This document shows positions 1 to 8,492 of a stretch of 64,000 bases of DNA, piece by piece; the stretch's first letter is position 1; each line of letters starts with the position of its first letter. The notes below the pieces were generated by a model that saw nothing but the letters and a program-made list of their open reading frames with translations, searched no databases and was not told the origin of the DNA. Position numbers and translations under genes: made by a program. Origin of the DNA: Rhodanobacter sp. C01 (GTDB lineage: Bacteria > Pseudomonadota > Gammaproteobacteria > Xanthomonadales > Rhodanobacteraceae); the NCBI RefSeq assembly GCF_002001045.1, contig NZ_MUNR01000009.1, positions 1 through 64,000 on the forward strand, given 5' to 3'.

Positions 1-202
1 CGATCACCCCGCCCCGGTCGACGTCCCGGTGCCGCTTGATCCCCGCGAACACCGCGCTCAGTGCGATCAGCATCGTCGTGTAGCCGATCACCATGCCGTA
101 CTTCAGCGGCGGCATCCCCGAGAACACGACGAAGGTGACGAGCTCGAAGCCGCCGACAACCAGGCCGGCGATCACGCCGTATTTAAGGATGGTGCGCAAC
201 AT
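1..202 (-). CDS. DUF4199-type membrane protein, C-terminus cut by window
   Basis: The gene begins at ATG 202-200 and runs off the window start; 67 codons are visible. AAGGGG lies 6 bases upstream as ribosome binding site. The visible residues form two hydrophobic segments (about residues 8-29 and 36-54) with basic residues after the second, typical of the first half of a DUF4199 integral membrane protein. That family is mostly uncharacterised and often sits next to a small LuxR-type regulator, as here (491-904). The function is unknown; the family call comes from pattern memory. Confidence 0.6.
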   Translation of the reverse strand, partial: MLRTILKYGVIAGLVVGGFELVTFVVFSGMPPLKYGMVIGYTTMLIALSAVFAGIKRHRDVDRGGVI

Positions 203-490
203 GGTGTACCCCTTAGTAGTGGATTGAGCCGCCATTGACCGCGATACGGCGCCGCCCGGCAATCGCCCGAACGGGTGATTTCGATGTTTTCACCCCGAAA
301 GGAGCCTCGAATAACTGCTTTTTTGTTCGTCATTCCCGCGAAAGCAGGGATCCATCTTCGCTTTACAGCCCAAGGTCAAAATGGATGACCAGCTTCGCTG
401 CTGTAAAAGCGCTTCCCGCTCTTGCCCCCCTGTTTTCGGGGTTCGCGGGAATGACGGCCTTGGGGGCAAGGTTCCCCGAATAGGGCCTCA
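203..490. repeat. Intergenic region with imperfect long palindrome (REP-like)
   Basis: No gene is seen. Positions 328-456 start with CGTCATTCCCGCG and end with CGCGGGAATGACG, the paired ends of a REP-like palindrome common in Xanthomonadales. The right half, from about 380 (GATGACCAGCTTCGCTG), closely matches the right half of the element at 24521-24685, so the two are copies of one family. The element lies downstream of the LuxR gene and upstream of the DUF4199 gene. Confidence 0.6.
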
Positions 491-904
491 TCAGGGCACG
501 ATCCCCAGCTCGCGCGCCCGGCGGATCGCCTCGGTGCGCCGCTTCGCGCCCAGCTTCTCGAACAGCCGCGCCACGTGCGTCTTGACCGTGTTCGGCGAAA
601 TATGGAGGCGCGCGGCGATCTCCTTGTTGGAGTGGCCGGCGGCCAGTTCGTGCAACACCTCCAGCTCCCGCTCGCTCAGGCCCAGCGCCGCCTGCGCCTT
701 CGGGTTGCCGTCGAAGGCGACCGGCGCCGGCGTGGCGAACACCCGCATGCCCAGCACGATGCCCAGCACCAGGAAAGCGGCCGCGACCAGAAACAGGTAG
801 ACGTCGCCCGAATGCATCCGCACCAGGCGCTGGTAGTCGAGCCACTGCAGGGCGAGCGTCCCCGCCGCCAGCAACGCGCCGTAGCCGACCACCCGCTTCC
901 ACAT
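491..904 (-). CDS. Membrane-anchored LuxR-type transcriptional regulator
   Basis: This 137-residue protein has two hydrophobic segments (about residues 7-20 and 35-54) followed by a LuxR/FixJ helix-turn-helix (about 75-133) with the signature LSERELEVL, a [11 protein letters not shown] recognition helix region and NTVKTHV. There is no receiver domain, so it is probably held at the membrane and not phosphorylated through an Asp. It lies upstream of the DUF4199 gene on the same strand, with a REP-like element between them. The likely role is controlling the DUF4199 gene or a linked envelope response; that link is inferred. Confidence 0.8.
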   Translation of the reverse strand: MWKRVVGYGALLAAGTLALQWLDYQRLVRMHSGDVYLFLVAAAFLVLGIVLGMRVFATPAPVAFDGNPKAQAALGLSERELEVLHELAAGHSNKEIAARLHISPNTVKTHVARLFEKLGAKRRTEAIRRARELGIVP

Positions 905-1136
905 CCCCGCCTCCGCTCGCTCCCGTATAAGGTCATCTTAGCGCCGGTCCGCAAGCGGCAAGTAGAGGCCGCCCGGTTCGACACCGTGCGGCCTCGGTCC
1001 AGCTCGGAACGTCTCAGAGAGCTGCTGGATCAGGGCGTACTCGAAGAATCCGGCTTGTTAAAAAGCACACTCTGACCCCGGTTCTGGCTGTAAGGTCTAG
1101 AAAGTCTAGCGATCGATTGTCAGCATCGCGTCAGTG
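905..1136. other. Intergenic region with half copy of a CTGACCCC repeat
   Basis: No gene is supported. Bases 1061-1081 (AAAAAGCACACTCTGACCCCGG) resemble one arm of the palindromic repeats that recur through the first 20 kb. The partner arm is not apparent here. Confidence 0.4.
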
Positions 1137-2273
1137 TCACGGGTAGTACGCGGGTAACTGGAACTTGCCCGATTGAACACTAGCCAGGATGTCATTCAAC
1201 CCCGCTTGTTCGCTCGGGTCCTTCGACTTTTTCAGGAGGTCGTTGAGAATGGTGACGTAAGCAGTTTTCATGGCCGAACTCGCCGGTACTGCCACATCCG
1301 GCTTCACGCCCACATGTTCCCAGTTGGTTTTGGTGATCGGGTTGATGGCACGTGCCACGGGGATGAAGGCCATGAAGCCATGCCCGAGCGGCATCCAGCC
1401 GCCTGGATTGGCGGCACCCGCTGTGGTTTCACCGACCAGCGTGGCGCGCTTCTGGGTTTGCAGGTCGTAGGCGCATTCCTCGGCGCCGGAGCCCGTATGC
1501 TGCGAGGTGAGCACGTAAATCGGACCGGCGAAGCGGGGCATCGCAGATGGAACCGTCCAGAACTGGCGTGTGTCGTTGTCAGCACGGACATAAATATCAT
1601 TGAGGTGTCGATCATCGCCCACAGCGAAAAAGTGACTGATCAGATAGGCCACGCCGTCCGGTTCGCCGCCGTGATTCTGCCGCAGGTCGAGTACCAGCGC
1701 CTTGGTTCCAGCGACTAGCGACATGGCCGCGTCGTAAGCGGCACCGACGATTTCCGTATGACCGAAGTTTCGAAGGTCGATGTAGCTGACATCGCCGGGC
1801 AACAATTGCACGCGGTTGATGCCATAGCTCTCGCGAGCCGAAACGGACCGCATCTGCGCGATCATTTCCGCCATCTCTTTGGCGGTCGCGTCTTTGTCAT
1901 CCCCGCCTTTGTCATCCCGGCCTTTGTCATCGTCTTGCGGCGGCGGTGACAAGTCCGGCGCGAATTTGACGGCAAGATGCTTGTCGTTGCCGATGGACCT
2001 CAAGTCCTTGGACAACGCTTTGGCAAATGCCGTCGTAGTGTTGGCATCGCGGTAGTCACCATGCACCGCCTTGGCCGAGAGCGCGGCGGCTGTCTCGGCA
2101 GCAACGTCGGGGAAAACGTACTGAGACTTCAACTGCTGACCCAGGGTCGCGATGACCGCGGACTGCTCGGCAGCATTGATCGGTGTGTTTGATGGTGATG
2201 ATGTCTGGGCGAACGCGGCGGAACTGAAAATCACAGTCAGCAGCGACAGAGGCAATGCATAGCGTAAGTACAT
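1137..2273 (-). CDS. S41 family (tail-specific protease type) exported peptidase
   Basis: The 378-residue protein starts at ATG 2273, which opens a clear Sec signal peptide (MYLRYALPLSLLTVIF...AFAQ). An upstream in-frame extension to 2450 would read through the palindromic repeat at 2379-2431 and is rejected. An N-terminal S41-associated domain is followed by the peptidase core: LVLDLRQNHGGEP, then TGSGAEE with the probable nucleophile Ser, then GETTAGAANPGG. An acidic, lysine-rich insert made of DKGxDD units interrupts the protein near residue 125 and is encoded by 15-bp tandem repeats (1893-1932). It probably acts in the periplasm; its substrate is unknown. Confidence 0.85.
   Translation of the reverse strand: MYLRYALPLSLLTVIFSSAAFAQTSSPSNTPINAAEQSAVIATLGQQLKSQYVFPDVAAETAAALSAKAVHGDYRDANTTTAFAKALSKDLRSIGNDKHLAVKFAPDLSPPPQDDDKGRDDKGGDDKDATAKEMAEMIAQMRSVSARESYGINRVQLLPGDVSYIDLRNFGHTEIVGAAYDAAMSLVAGTKALVLDLRQNHGGEPDGVAYLISHFFAVGDDRHLNDIYVRADNDTRQFWTVPSAMPRFAGPIYVLTSQHTGSGAEECAYDLQTQKRATLVGETTAGAANPGGWMPLGHGFMAFIPVARAINPITKTNWEHVGVKPDVAVPASSAMKTAYVTILNDLLKKSKDPSEQAGLNDILASVQSGKFQLPAYYP
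1893..1932. repeat. 15-bp tandem repeat inside S41 peptidase gene
   Basis: Units TTTGTCATCCCCGCC (1893-1907) and TTTGTCATCCCGGCC (1908-1922) are followed by a partial third unit (TTTGTCATCG). The repeat is in frame and encodes the DDKGG-type low-complexity insert. Its core GTCATCCC resembles the ends of REP elements in this window, which may be chance. Confidence 0.7.
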
Positions 2274-2378
2274 GAGTATCTCGTCGGGCGGCCACGAAAG
2301 ATGGCCGTTCGAACATAGAGATACGCGCAAGCTGGTCGCAGTTGCACCAGCGCACTTACCACCGGTGGGCTGCTGAAA

Positions 2379-2431
2379 GATCGGGGTCAGGTTCACTTTC
2401 TCACGGCAGCAAGTGAACCTGACCCCGATAG
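2379..2431. repeat. 53-bp palindromic repeat, complete copy 1
   Basis: Arms GATCGGGGTCAGGTTCACTT and AAGTGAACCTGACCCCGAT are perfect inverted repeats around a short CTCACGGCAGC loop. The same design recurs at 14212-14262 and 16092-16141, with single arms at 8736, 17559 and 20024. It lies between the sigma factor gene and the S41 peptidase gene. No transposase is linked to it in this window. Confidence 0.85.
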
Positions 2432-2459
2432 TCGTGGACCACCCAGACACCTTTTTCCT

Positions 2460-3317
2460 TCAGCCCAACCGCGCCCAATCCATGCCTTCGAGCACATAGG
2501 GCGCGAACAGGAAATCCCGGATGCCGATGATCCGGTTTTCCGACCAGTCGATCAGGACAAAATGCGCAGGTCTTTCCATCGGGCCCTCGCTGTCGAAGAC
2601 CAGCATGGCCGGCTGCCCTTCAACCGCGCCGAAGGCAAACCGCCATTTCGCCACTTCCGCATAGCGCGTGAAATAGAGGCCGATCCTGTCGCGCCCTTCC
2701 AGCTGCAGCCGGTTCACCAGATCGAGCTTCACCTCGTCGGCGAGCATGGCACGGATGGTGTCGAAATCGCCGCTCTGAAACAGCTGCACATAAGCGGCGA
2801 TCTTCCGCCGGTCGGTGTCGGACATCAGCGGCAGCCGGATGTCTTCGGGCGCCTGTGCGAGTTGCCGCAGCGCAACGCGCCCGCGTTGAAGCGCCGATTT
2901 GGCGGCTGCCGCAGAGCACCCGGCGATGCCTGCGATCTCGTCGACCGAATGACCCAGAACATCCTTGAGGATCACCGCGCAGCGTTGCAGTTCGGGCAAC
3001 CGCAGAAACGTCTGAAAGCTGATCTCGACGATGTCCGCCTCAGGCATGGCCGCCGCTTCGATGTCGTCGGTAAGCGGCACGACCGTGTTCCGCGACCGGT
3101 TGCGCAAGAAATCCAGGCTCGTGTTGTGGGCGATGCGAAACAGCCAGCCCTCGAGATTATCCACCTCGGCGCCCTCGGCTCGCGCGTGAAGCGCCTTGAC
3201 CAGGGCATCCTGCAATACATCCTCGCCATTGACCGCCGATCCGGTCATGCGCGCGCAGTAGCGATGAAGGCGAGGCCGCAGCGCTTTCAGACCCTCCTCG
3301 AATTTGTCCATGTTCAT
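2460..3317 (-). CDS. ECF-type sigma-70 factor with SnoaL-like C-terminal domain
   Basis: This 285-residue protein has sigma region 2 (about residues 10-75, EDVLQDALVKALH and NLEGWLFRIAHNTSLDFLR), region 4 (about 100-155, LPELQRCAVILKDVLGHSVDEIA) and a NTF2/SnoaL-like tail (about 170-280). Such tails occur in ECF41/ECF56-like groups, where they modulate sigma activity, and no anti-sigma factor is needed. Its ATG overlaps the stop of the upstream hydrolase gene (ATGA, 3314-3317), which fixes the start and implies translational coupling. As last gene of the minus-strand cluster, it may direct transcription of the cluster. I could not assign the ECF group. Confidence 0.85.
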   Translation of the reverse strand: MNMDKFEEGLKALRPRLHRYCARMTGSAVNGEDVLQDALVKALHARAEGAEVDNLEGWLFRIAHNTSLDFLRNRSRNTVVPLTDDIEAAAMPEADIVEISFQTFLRLPELQRCAVILKDVLGHSVDEIAGIAGCSAAAAKSALQRGRVALRQLAQAPEDIRLPLMSDTDRRKIAAYVQLFQSGDFDTIRAMLADEVKLDLVNRLQLEGRDRIGLYFTRYAEVAKWRFAFGAVEGQPAMLVFDSEGPMERPAHFVLIDWSENRIIGIRDFLFAPYVLEGMDWARLG

Positions 3318-4207
3318 GGATGGAGGGCTTCCGCGCTCTGTTGCGCCAGGGACTGGACGCCGATGTCGATGAGGATCCTCGACAGGTTGGCCGGCTGTGA
3401 CAGGAAGGGCGAGTGGCTGCTTTTCAGGGTATGGGTCGTGGTTTTGCCACCAAGGGCAGCATCAACCGTCGCAATCATGTGATCCTGACCGGTCAAGGGA
3501 ATCGCGCGATCCTGGGTACAGCGGATGTAATGGCGTGGCACCGTGCCAAATCTTCCCGGCGTGATGTCCGACAGGGCCAGCGCGCCGGCGTTCGACTCGT
3601 CGCAATGAAGTTGCGAGGCCATAGGCGCGAAGTCGGCCTCCGGCACGTCGGCATAAAAAGAAGCTTTGAGCAGTGACCGATAGGCTTCGTCGGTCGATCC
3701 GGGATGGATTCTTGTCGCGCCGATGGCGACGGGGTCACCCACGAACAGCCCGGGCGCCAGCGCCGAAGCCAGGGTTTCATGCTGCAGCATCGCGAGCAGC
3801 GGCATGCCGCTCGGCACCATGAACCCGGCCAGATAGACGACCGCGAGCAGCAGGTCCGGCACCTGCTCGGCGACCGCCGAAATCGTCATCCCGCCAGCCG
3901 AGTGCCCGACCAGGATGACCTTGCCGTCGCTGCGCGACGCAGCCTCTTTGACCAGCGCGACGACCGCTTGCGTCCGCTGCTCCTGCGTCACGCCGGCGAC
4001 GGGTGAGCGCTCGGCCGCAAACGCAGCCGGGTCGAACGGGTGAAGACCGAGCGACGTGGGTGCTATCGCATTCACCCCCGCGCCGGGAAGGTCGAGCGTC
4101 AACGCCGCGAAGCCGTTGGCCTCAAGTAGGGGCGTCACCCTGTCCCACGTCGAATGGTTGTGCCAACCGCCGTGGACCAGGACAAAAACCGCTTTGGTTG
4201 CCGACAT
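3314..4207 (-). CDS. Alpha/beta fold hydrolase
   Basis: This 297-residue protein starts at ATG 4207 behind AAAAGGA. It has HGGWHNHSTW (oxyanion region), the nucleophile elbow GHSAGG, a candidate acid in CTQDRAIP and the catalytic His in SSHSPF, a complete triad. The pattern fits the EstC/salicylate-esterase-like group of small soluble esterases. The substrate is unknown. The gene is translationally coupled to the downstream sigma factor gene. Its cluster partners (EthD, ABM, SDRs) suggest handling of a reactive or aromatic small molecule. Confidence 0.85.
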   Translation of the reverse strand: MSATKAVFVLVHGGWHNHSTWDRVTPLLEANGFAALTLDLPGAGVNAIAPTSLGLHPFDPAAFAAERSPVAGVTQEQRTQAVVALVKEAASRSDGKVILVGHSAGGMTISAVAEQVPDLLLAVVYLAGFMVPSGMPLLAMLQHETLASALAPGLFVGDPVAIGATRIHPGSTDEAYRSLLKASFYADVPEADFAPMASQLHCDESNAGALALSDITPGRFGTVPRHYIRCTQDRAIPLTGQDHMIATVDAALGGKTTTHTLKSSHSPFLSQPANLSRILIDIGVQSLAQQSAEALHP

Positions 4208-4320
4208 GGCTGAGTCCTTTTCGTGTGAGTTTACGATCTTCGCGAGTTGAACAAGCGGCCGCCCGCCATGTCGCCTCGATTGGCCCCCTCGTCCACCGAG
4301 GCGAACCAGGAGCGGCGGGT

Positions 4321-4635
4321 TCAAACTTCCCTGCTGTCGAAAAGGAACATCTGGACGCCCGAGTCGTCCGGCGCAAAAAGTCGGCGATCCGCCCCGGCCG
4401 CCTGTCCCTCATCGCTAGCAAACGCCTTTTCGATCGCCGCAAGGTCGTCGAAATGCAGCGTTCCGATCCGATGAACATCGGGGGTTCCCACCGGCGCTGC
4501 GATGGGGCCTTCGCTGACCTCGTATTTCCTCAGGCCCGGAATCTTTTTGGCGAGAGGCACGTGGATGTCGAAGTAATGCCGGTCGAATGCCTCGGCGTTC
4601 TTCGGTGTCCGGTAAATCACTACCATCCGAGCCAT
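4321..4635 (-). CDS. EthD family protein
   Basis: This is a 104-residue ferredoxin-like-fold protein starting at ATG 4635 (MARMVVIYRTPKN). It shows the EthD hallmarks YRTPKNAEAFDRHYFDIHVPLAKKIPGL. EthD proteins are small dimers whose enzymatic role is often unclear; some help degrade ethyl tert-butyl ether or act in aromatic polyketide chemistry. The same frame continues upstream of 4635 but those residues are not family-like. It lies in the middle of the minus-strand cluster, 50 bases after the ABM gene. Confidence 0.85.
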   Translation of the reverse strand: MARMVVIYRTPKNAEAFDRHYFDIHVPLAKKIPGLRKYEVSEGPIAAPVGTPDVHRIGTLHFDDLAAIEKAFASDEGQAAGADRRLFAPDDSGVQMFLFDSREV

Positions 4636-4685
4636 GGCGGTTCTCCTTGGTTGGTTGTGTGACGCCGACTTGCCTGTTTTCACCC

Positions 4686-4991
4686 TCACCGGCTTTCGCT
4701 CAACACCGCCGAGCCCACGATCGACTCCAGGCTCGCCAGCTCGATGACCTTGGGGAAACAGGCTTGCATGCGCGGATCGCTGCGCATCGCCTCGACGGCT
4801 GCGGCGCTCTCCCACTCGGAGTAGATGACGACACCGGCGCCGTCCCCTGCCGCGATCAGCCGGGTCGTCTTCCAGCCAGGGAGCGTGCGGATCACCGTTT
4901 CGGTGTTCTGCTTCAGGAGCGCGATCAGCGCATCCTGCTTTTCGGGTTTGACCTTCAGCAGATTGATCAAGATGACGGACTGGTCGGACAT
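4686..4991 (-). CDS. Antibiotic biosynthesis monooxygenase (ABM) domain protein
   Basis: This 101-residue protein starts at ATG 4991 behind AAGGAG. It matches the small ABM fold: VILINLLKVKPEKQDALIALL at the N-terminus, LPGWKTTRLI, and VVIYSEWESAAAVEAMRSDPRM. Family members include cofactor-free quinol monooxygenases such as YgiN. Proximity to SDRs and EthD points to quinone or aromatic electrophile handling. Catalysis is not proven by sequence. Confidence 0.85.
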   Translation of the reverse strand: MSDQSVILINLLKVKPEKQDALIALLKQNTETVIRTLPGWKTTRLIAAGDGAGVVIYSEWESAAAVEAMRSDPRMQACFPKVIELASLESIVGSAVLSESR

Positions 4992-5127
4992 GGCATGGCT
5001 CCTTGTGTTTGGGACACACCAAGGACGATCCGCAGGATGCAAACGGATCGCGACGCAGAAGATTTTTTGAAATTCGTCTCGAAGAGGCATGCGTTGCCGA
5101 GTTTGCAGCGCCTAGAGCCGGGACCTG

Positions 5128-5760
5128 TCAGGGCTTCACGAACCGATAGACGAAGCGATCGGTCTCGCCCTTGATCGAGGGATCGAACACCTTGATCGAG
5201 TGCGGATCGTCCTTGTTCGCGAGCATGGTGCTTTCCGCATCCAGTACGAAGCCGGCCGCCTCCACCTCCTCGCGAACGGTGGCAGGCTCAATCCGATGCA
5301 GCGACTGGGCGTCGCTCGTGCCCGTCCCGACGGCGGCGGCGTGGTCTACGATGATGTAGGACCCACCGGACTTCAGCCGCTCGTAGACAGCTCGATTGAA
5401 CTCCGCCGCCGTCGCGCCTTTGGCCTGCATAAGCGCGGTGTGGAGATCGTGGTAGAACAGGTGCAGCCACAGGACATCCGCTGGTTGCGTGACCTCCGGC
5501 ATCGCCACGAGGTCCGCCGAGACGGCTTCGACGTTCTCTCGGCCCGGCTCCTTCGCAAGCATCCGCATGCCGCCGACCGGATCGTTCTTGAAGTGGGCGA
5601 CTTCGGCCGGCACGAAGCTGTAGACCCGTCCTTCGGGTCCCACGATGTCGGAGAAGAGACGGGTCCAGTCGCCATCGCCTGGGTAAACGTCGATGACGGT
5701 GGAGCCCGCCTCGACTCGTGCGAACCGGATCAACTCGGATTGCTTGGTTTGTTTGTACAT
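5128..5760 (-). CDS. Class I SAM-dependent methyltransferase-like protein
   Basis: This 210-residue protein starts at ATG 5760 behind AAAGGAG. The Rossmann-like core has VIDVYPGDGDWTRLF in place of the usual motif I, then VWLHLFYHDLH and RLKSGGSYIIVDH. This resembles the predicted exported/soluble methyltransferases of COG4798. No signal peptide is evident in this copy. It lies 40 bases downstream of the SDR gene at 5801, so the two are probably cotranscribed. The substrate is unknown. Confidence 0.75.
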   Translation of the reverse strand: MYKQTKQSELIRFARVEAGSTVIDVYPGDGDWTRLFSDIVGPEGRVYSFVPAEVAHFKNDPVGGMRMLAKEPGRENVEAVSADLVAMPEVTQPADVLWLHLFYHDLHTALMQAKGATAAEFNRAVYERLKSGGSYIIVDHAAAVGTGTSDAQSLHRIEPATVREEVEAAGFVLDAESTMLANKDDPHSIKVFDPSIKGETDRFVYRFVKP

Positions 5761-5800
5761 GGGGATCTCCTTTACGGTTGGGTACGGGACCGCGCCAGGG

Positions 5801-6568
5801 TTAGCCCTGCGCCATGCCCCCATCGACGGGAAGATCTATACCGGTGATGTAAGAACTTTCATCGGAGGCGAGGAACACGACGGCTGCGGCGATTTCCTCG
5901 GGCATGCCTCTGCGGCCCATGGGGATCTGCGTGGTGAACTGTGCGATTGCTTGCTCGACCTGTTCAGGGGTAAGACCCGCCGTCGTCGCTAGGGCCGGGG
6001 TGTCAATGGCTCCGGGGCTCATGCAATTCACGCGGATCTTGCGATCTATCAATTCCTTGGCCCAGCCGCGCGCGAGGTTGCGCACAGCCGCCTTACTCGC
6101 GGCGTAAGCAGTAAATCCTGGAAGCCCGAGCACGTTTGAGACCGAAGAGGTCAAAATAATCGAACCGCCATCTTTTAAGAGGGGAAGGGCCTTCTGCACC
6201 GTAAAGAACATGCCCTTCACGTTCACGTCGAAGGTCTGATCAAAATGGGCCTCAGTAGCTACCGCAAGAGGTGCGAGTGTCCCCGCGCCCGCGTTCGCGA
6301 AGAGAATGTCGATGTGACCATGCTTCTCTTTCACGACGGCATAGAGCCGGTCCAGATCTTCCAATCGCGACACATCGCCCACGACCGTCGTAACGTTTCT
6401 CTCGATGGAGGCGGCGGCCTCCTTCAGCTCTTTCTCTCTTCGCCCGGTGATCACGACGTGCGCACCTTCGTCCACGAAGCGCTTGGCTGTGGCCAAGCCA
6501 ATCCCGCTGCTTCCGCCTGTAATGACCGCAATTTTCCCCGCCAGTTTTTGTCCACTATGGTTGTTCAT
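5801..6568 (-). CDS. SDR family oxidoreductase (copy 1)
   Basis: This 255-residue classical short-chain dehydrogenase starts at ATG 6568. It has the cofactor motif TGGSSGIG, the NAG motif (ANAGAGT), catalytic Ser in TSSVS, and YAASK (YxxxK). The basic pair in TGRREKE after beta-2 suggests NADP(H) preference. The C-terminus ITGIDLPVDGGMAQG is typical. It is closely similar in plan to the next SDR upstream (6653-7387), so the two look like tandem paralogues. The physiological substrate is unknown. Confidence 0.9.
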   Translation of the reverse strand: MNNHSGQKLAGKIAVITGGSSGIGLATAKRFVDEGAHVVITGRREKELKEAAASIERNVTTVVGDVSRLEDLDRLYAVVKEKHGHIDILFANAGAGTLAPLAVATEAHFDQTFDVNVKGMFFTVQKALPLLKDGGSIILTSSVSNVLGLPGFTAYAASKAAVRNLARGWAKELIDRKIRVNCMSPGAIDTPALATTAGLTPEQVEQAIAQFTTQIPMGRRGMPEEIAAAVVFLASDESSYITGIDLPVDGGMAQG

Positions 6569-6652
6569 GTGTTTTTCCTTTTTGCTTTTCGTTGTTCGCC
6601 ACGCCCTGCGGACTCCGAATATCGAATGGAGTGAACCGCCTGGCGCAACGCG

Positions 6653-7387
6653 TCAGAGTTGCGCCAGGCCGCCGTCGACGGCCAGCTCGCTGGCGGTCAT
6701 GAAGCTGCTGTCCGGCGACGCGAGAAAGGCTGCCGCCGCCGCGATCTCCGACGGATCGGCCATGCGCTGGAGCGGAGTCATCGCGCCATAGGCCTTCTGG
6801 CCCTCTTCGCCCAACGCCGCCTTCGCCAGTTCGGTCGCCGTCGCTCCGGGCGACAGCACGTTCACCCGGATGCCGGTGCCCTTCAGATCCTCCGCCCAGG
6901 TCTTCGCCAAGTTGCGCACCGCCGCCTTGCTCGCGCTGTAGGCAGTGAATCCCGGCGCGCCCGTGGTGCCTGCACTCGATCCGGTCAGGATGATCGAACC
7001 GCCCTCGCCCATCAGCGGCAGCGCCTTCTGGACCGTGAAGATCGTGCCCTTCACATTGGTGTCGAAGGTTTCGTCGATGTGCCTGGCGGTGATCTCGCCG
7101 AGTGCAAGCGGGCTGCCTGCCCCGGCATTGGCGAAGACGATGTCCAAGGTTTTGCGCTCAGCCTTCACCGCCGCGTAGAGTCGGTCGAGGTCGGCCTCAT
7201 CCGAGACCGAGCCCTTCACCGCGCGGGCATGGGGCCCGAGGTCAGCCACCGCGGCGTCGAGCATGTCCTGCCGGCGGCCGAAGATGAAGACGAAAGCGCC
7301 CTCCTCGATGAAGCGCCTGGCTGCGGCGAGTCCGATGCCGGTAGCGCCGCCCGTGATCACCGCCGTCTTTCCAGTCAGTCTGTTCAT
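6653..7387 (-). CDS. SDR family oxidoreductase (copy 2)
   Basis: The 244-residue protein starts best at ATG 7387 (MNRLTGKTAVITGG): AAGG sits 9 bases upstream, whereas the earlier ATG at 7396 abuts it directly. Motifs are TGGATGIG, ANAGAGS, a Ser in TGSSAG, and YSASK. GRRQD after beta-2 suggests NADP(H). It is first gene of the minus-strand cluster and is divergent from the LysR gene at 7496, the usual layout for a LysR target operon. It shares its architecture with the SDR at 5801-6568. Confidence 0.9.
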   Translation of the reverse strand: MNRLTGKTAVITGGATGIGLAAARRFIEEGAFVFIFGRRQDMLDAAVADLGPHARAVKGSVSDEADLDRLYAAVKAERKTLDIVFANAGAGSPLALGEITARHIDETFDTNVKGTIFTVQKALPLMGEGGSIILTGSSAGTTGAPGFTAYSASKAAVRNLAKTWAEDLKGTGIRVNVLSPGATATELAKAALGEEGQKAYGAMTPLQRMADPSEIAAAAAFLASPDSSFMTASELAVDGGLAQL

Positions 7388-7495
7388 GTCATGCATCCTT
7401 CGTTTCTTGCTTAAGGTCCTGACGAAGATGGTTCTGTTGACACATCAATACAATTGACGAAATATGTCTTAATAAGATCTGTTTTTTGGATATGC
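7388..7495. promoter_or_regulatory. Divergent promoter region, SDR cluster and LysR gene
   Basis: This 108-bp AT-rich gap separates the divergent SDR and LysR genes. LysR proteins usually bind such intergenic regions to control both directions. No unambiguous operator can be picked by eye. Confidence 0.5.
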
Positions 7496-8443
7496 ATGCT
7501 CGACAACGTCACCATCAACCAACTGCGTTCGTTCGTTGCGGTATGCGATCAGGGAAGCTTCTCGGGTGCAGCACGGCAACTCGGTCGCGCGCAGTCGGCC
7601 ATCAGCCACGCGATCAAGGCGCTGGAAAGCGCCTTCGATGTCGAATTGTTCGATCGCAATACACGCAAGGCGCAGCTCACCGCGGCGGGACGCAGCCTGC
7701 TGCCGGACGCACGGGCGGTCATCTCGCGCACGGAAGAAATGAAGAGCCGCGCCGGCTCGATCGCCCGAGTCGGCGCACCCCAGCTTTCGGTGGCGGTCGA
7801 TGTCTACTTCCCGCGCGCACACCTCATTGACGGTTTGCGGACGCTGCAAGCGGAGTTCCCAACCGCAGCGATCAACCTGCGCATCACGACCATGCAGGGC
7901 GGCGAGAGACTGGTGCTGGAAAAGGTGTGCGCGCTGGCCATCACGGTCGAGAACGTACCGGAAGTAAACCCGGATGCCATCGAACGCCACTGGCTGTGCG
8001 AGGCGCAGATGGTGACGCTATGTGCGCCATCCCATCCCCTCGCTTCACTACCGAAACCCGTCCCGCAGGACGAGTTGAGTCGACATGTTCAAATCGTCGT
8101 GACGGACAACCAACCGGAAGCGGAAAAAACCCAACAGGGCGTTGCCGGCAAGCGGCTGTGGCTGGTCAATGATCTCGGCGCCAAGCGTGACCTTCTCAAG
8201 GCCGGCCTCGGCTGGGGACACCTGCCGCGACACCTCGTCGGCGAGGATCTGGCAAAGGGAGAGCTCGTCGAGCTTGAACGCCGCGCCTGGCATCTTGGTC
8301 CGCTCACGTTCGTGATCTCGCAACGACGGGGTCATGACCTCTCCCCATGCGAGTCGCGGCTGGTCGAGCTTCTTGGCAAACCTCAGTGCATCCCAAAGGA
8401 AGCCAGACCGCACCCCGTTTCGGGCAAGGGCGCAAAAACATGA
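7496..8443 (+). CDS. LysR family transcriptional regulator
   Basis: This 315-residue protein starts at ATG 7496 (MLDNVTINQLRSFVAV); an in-frame upstream start at 7454 would add residues unlike the family. The N-terminal winged helix (GSFSGAARQLGRAQSAISHAIKALE, then LFDRNTRKAQLTAAG) is followed by the periplasmic-binding-protein-like effector domain from about residue 90. It is transcribed away from the SDR/ABM/EthD cluster and is its likely regulator. The inducer is unknown. Confidence 0.9.
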   Translation: MLDNVTINQLRSFVAVCDQGSFSGAARQLGRAQSAISHAIKALESAFDVELFDRNTRKAQLTAAGRSLLPDARAVISRTEEMKSRAGSIARVGAPQLSVAVDVYFPRAHLIDGLRTLQAEFPTAAINLRITTMQGGERLVLEKVCALAITVENVPEVNPDAIERHWLCEAQMVTLCAPSHPLASLPKPVPQDELSRHVQIVVTDNQPEAEKTQQGVAGKRLWLVNDLGAKRDLLKAGLGWGHLPRHLVGEDLAKGELVELERRAWHLGPLTFVISQRRGHDLSPCESRLVELLGKPQCIPKEARPHPVSGKGAKT

Positions 8444-8492
8444 AGGCCCCGCGCAAGTAACAGCGCGCCCCGCTTACAAGCCCAAAACGGCA

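Noticed and set aside
4636-5022. N-terminal extension of the EthD gene to 5022
   Set aside because: The extension overlaps the ABM gene out of frame and is not family-like; ATG 4635 gives the standard length.
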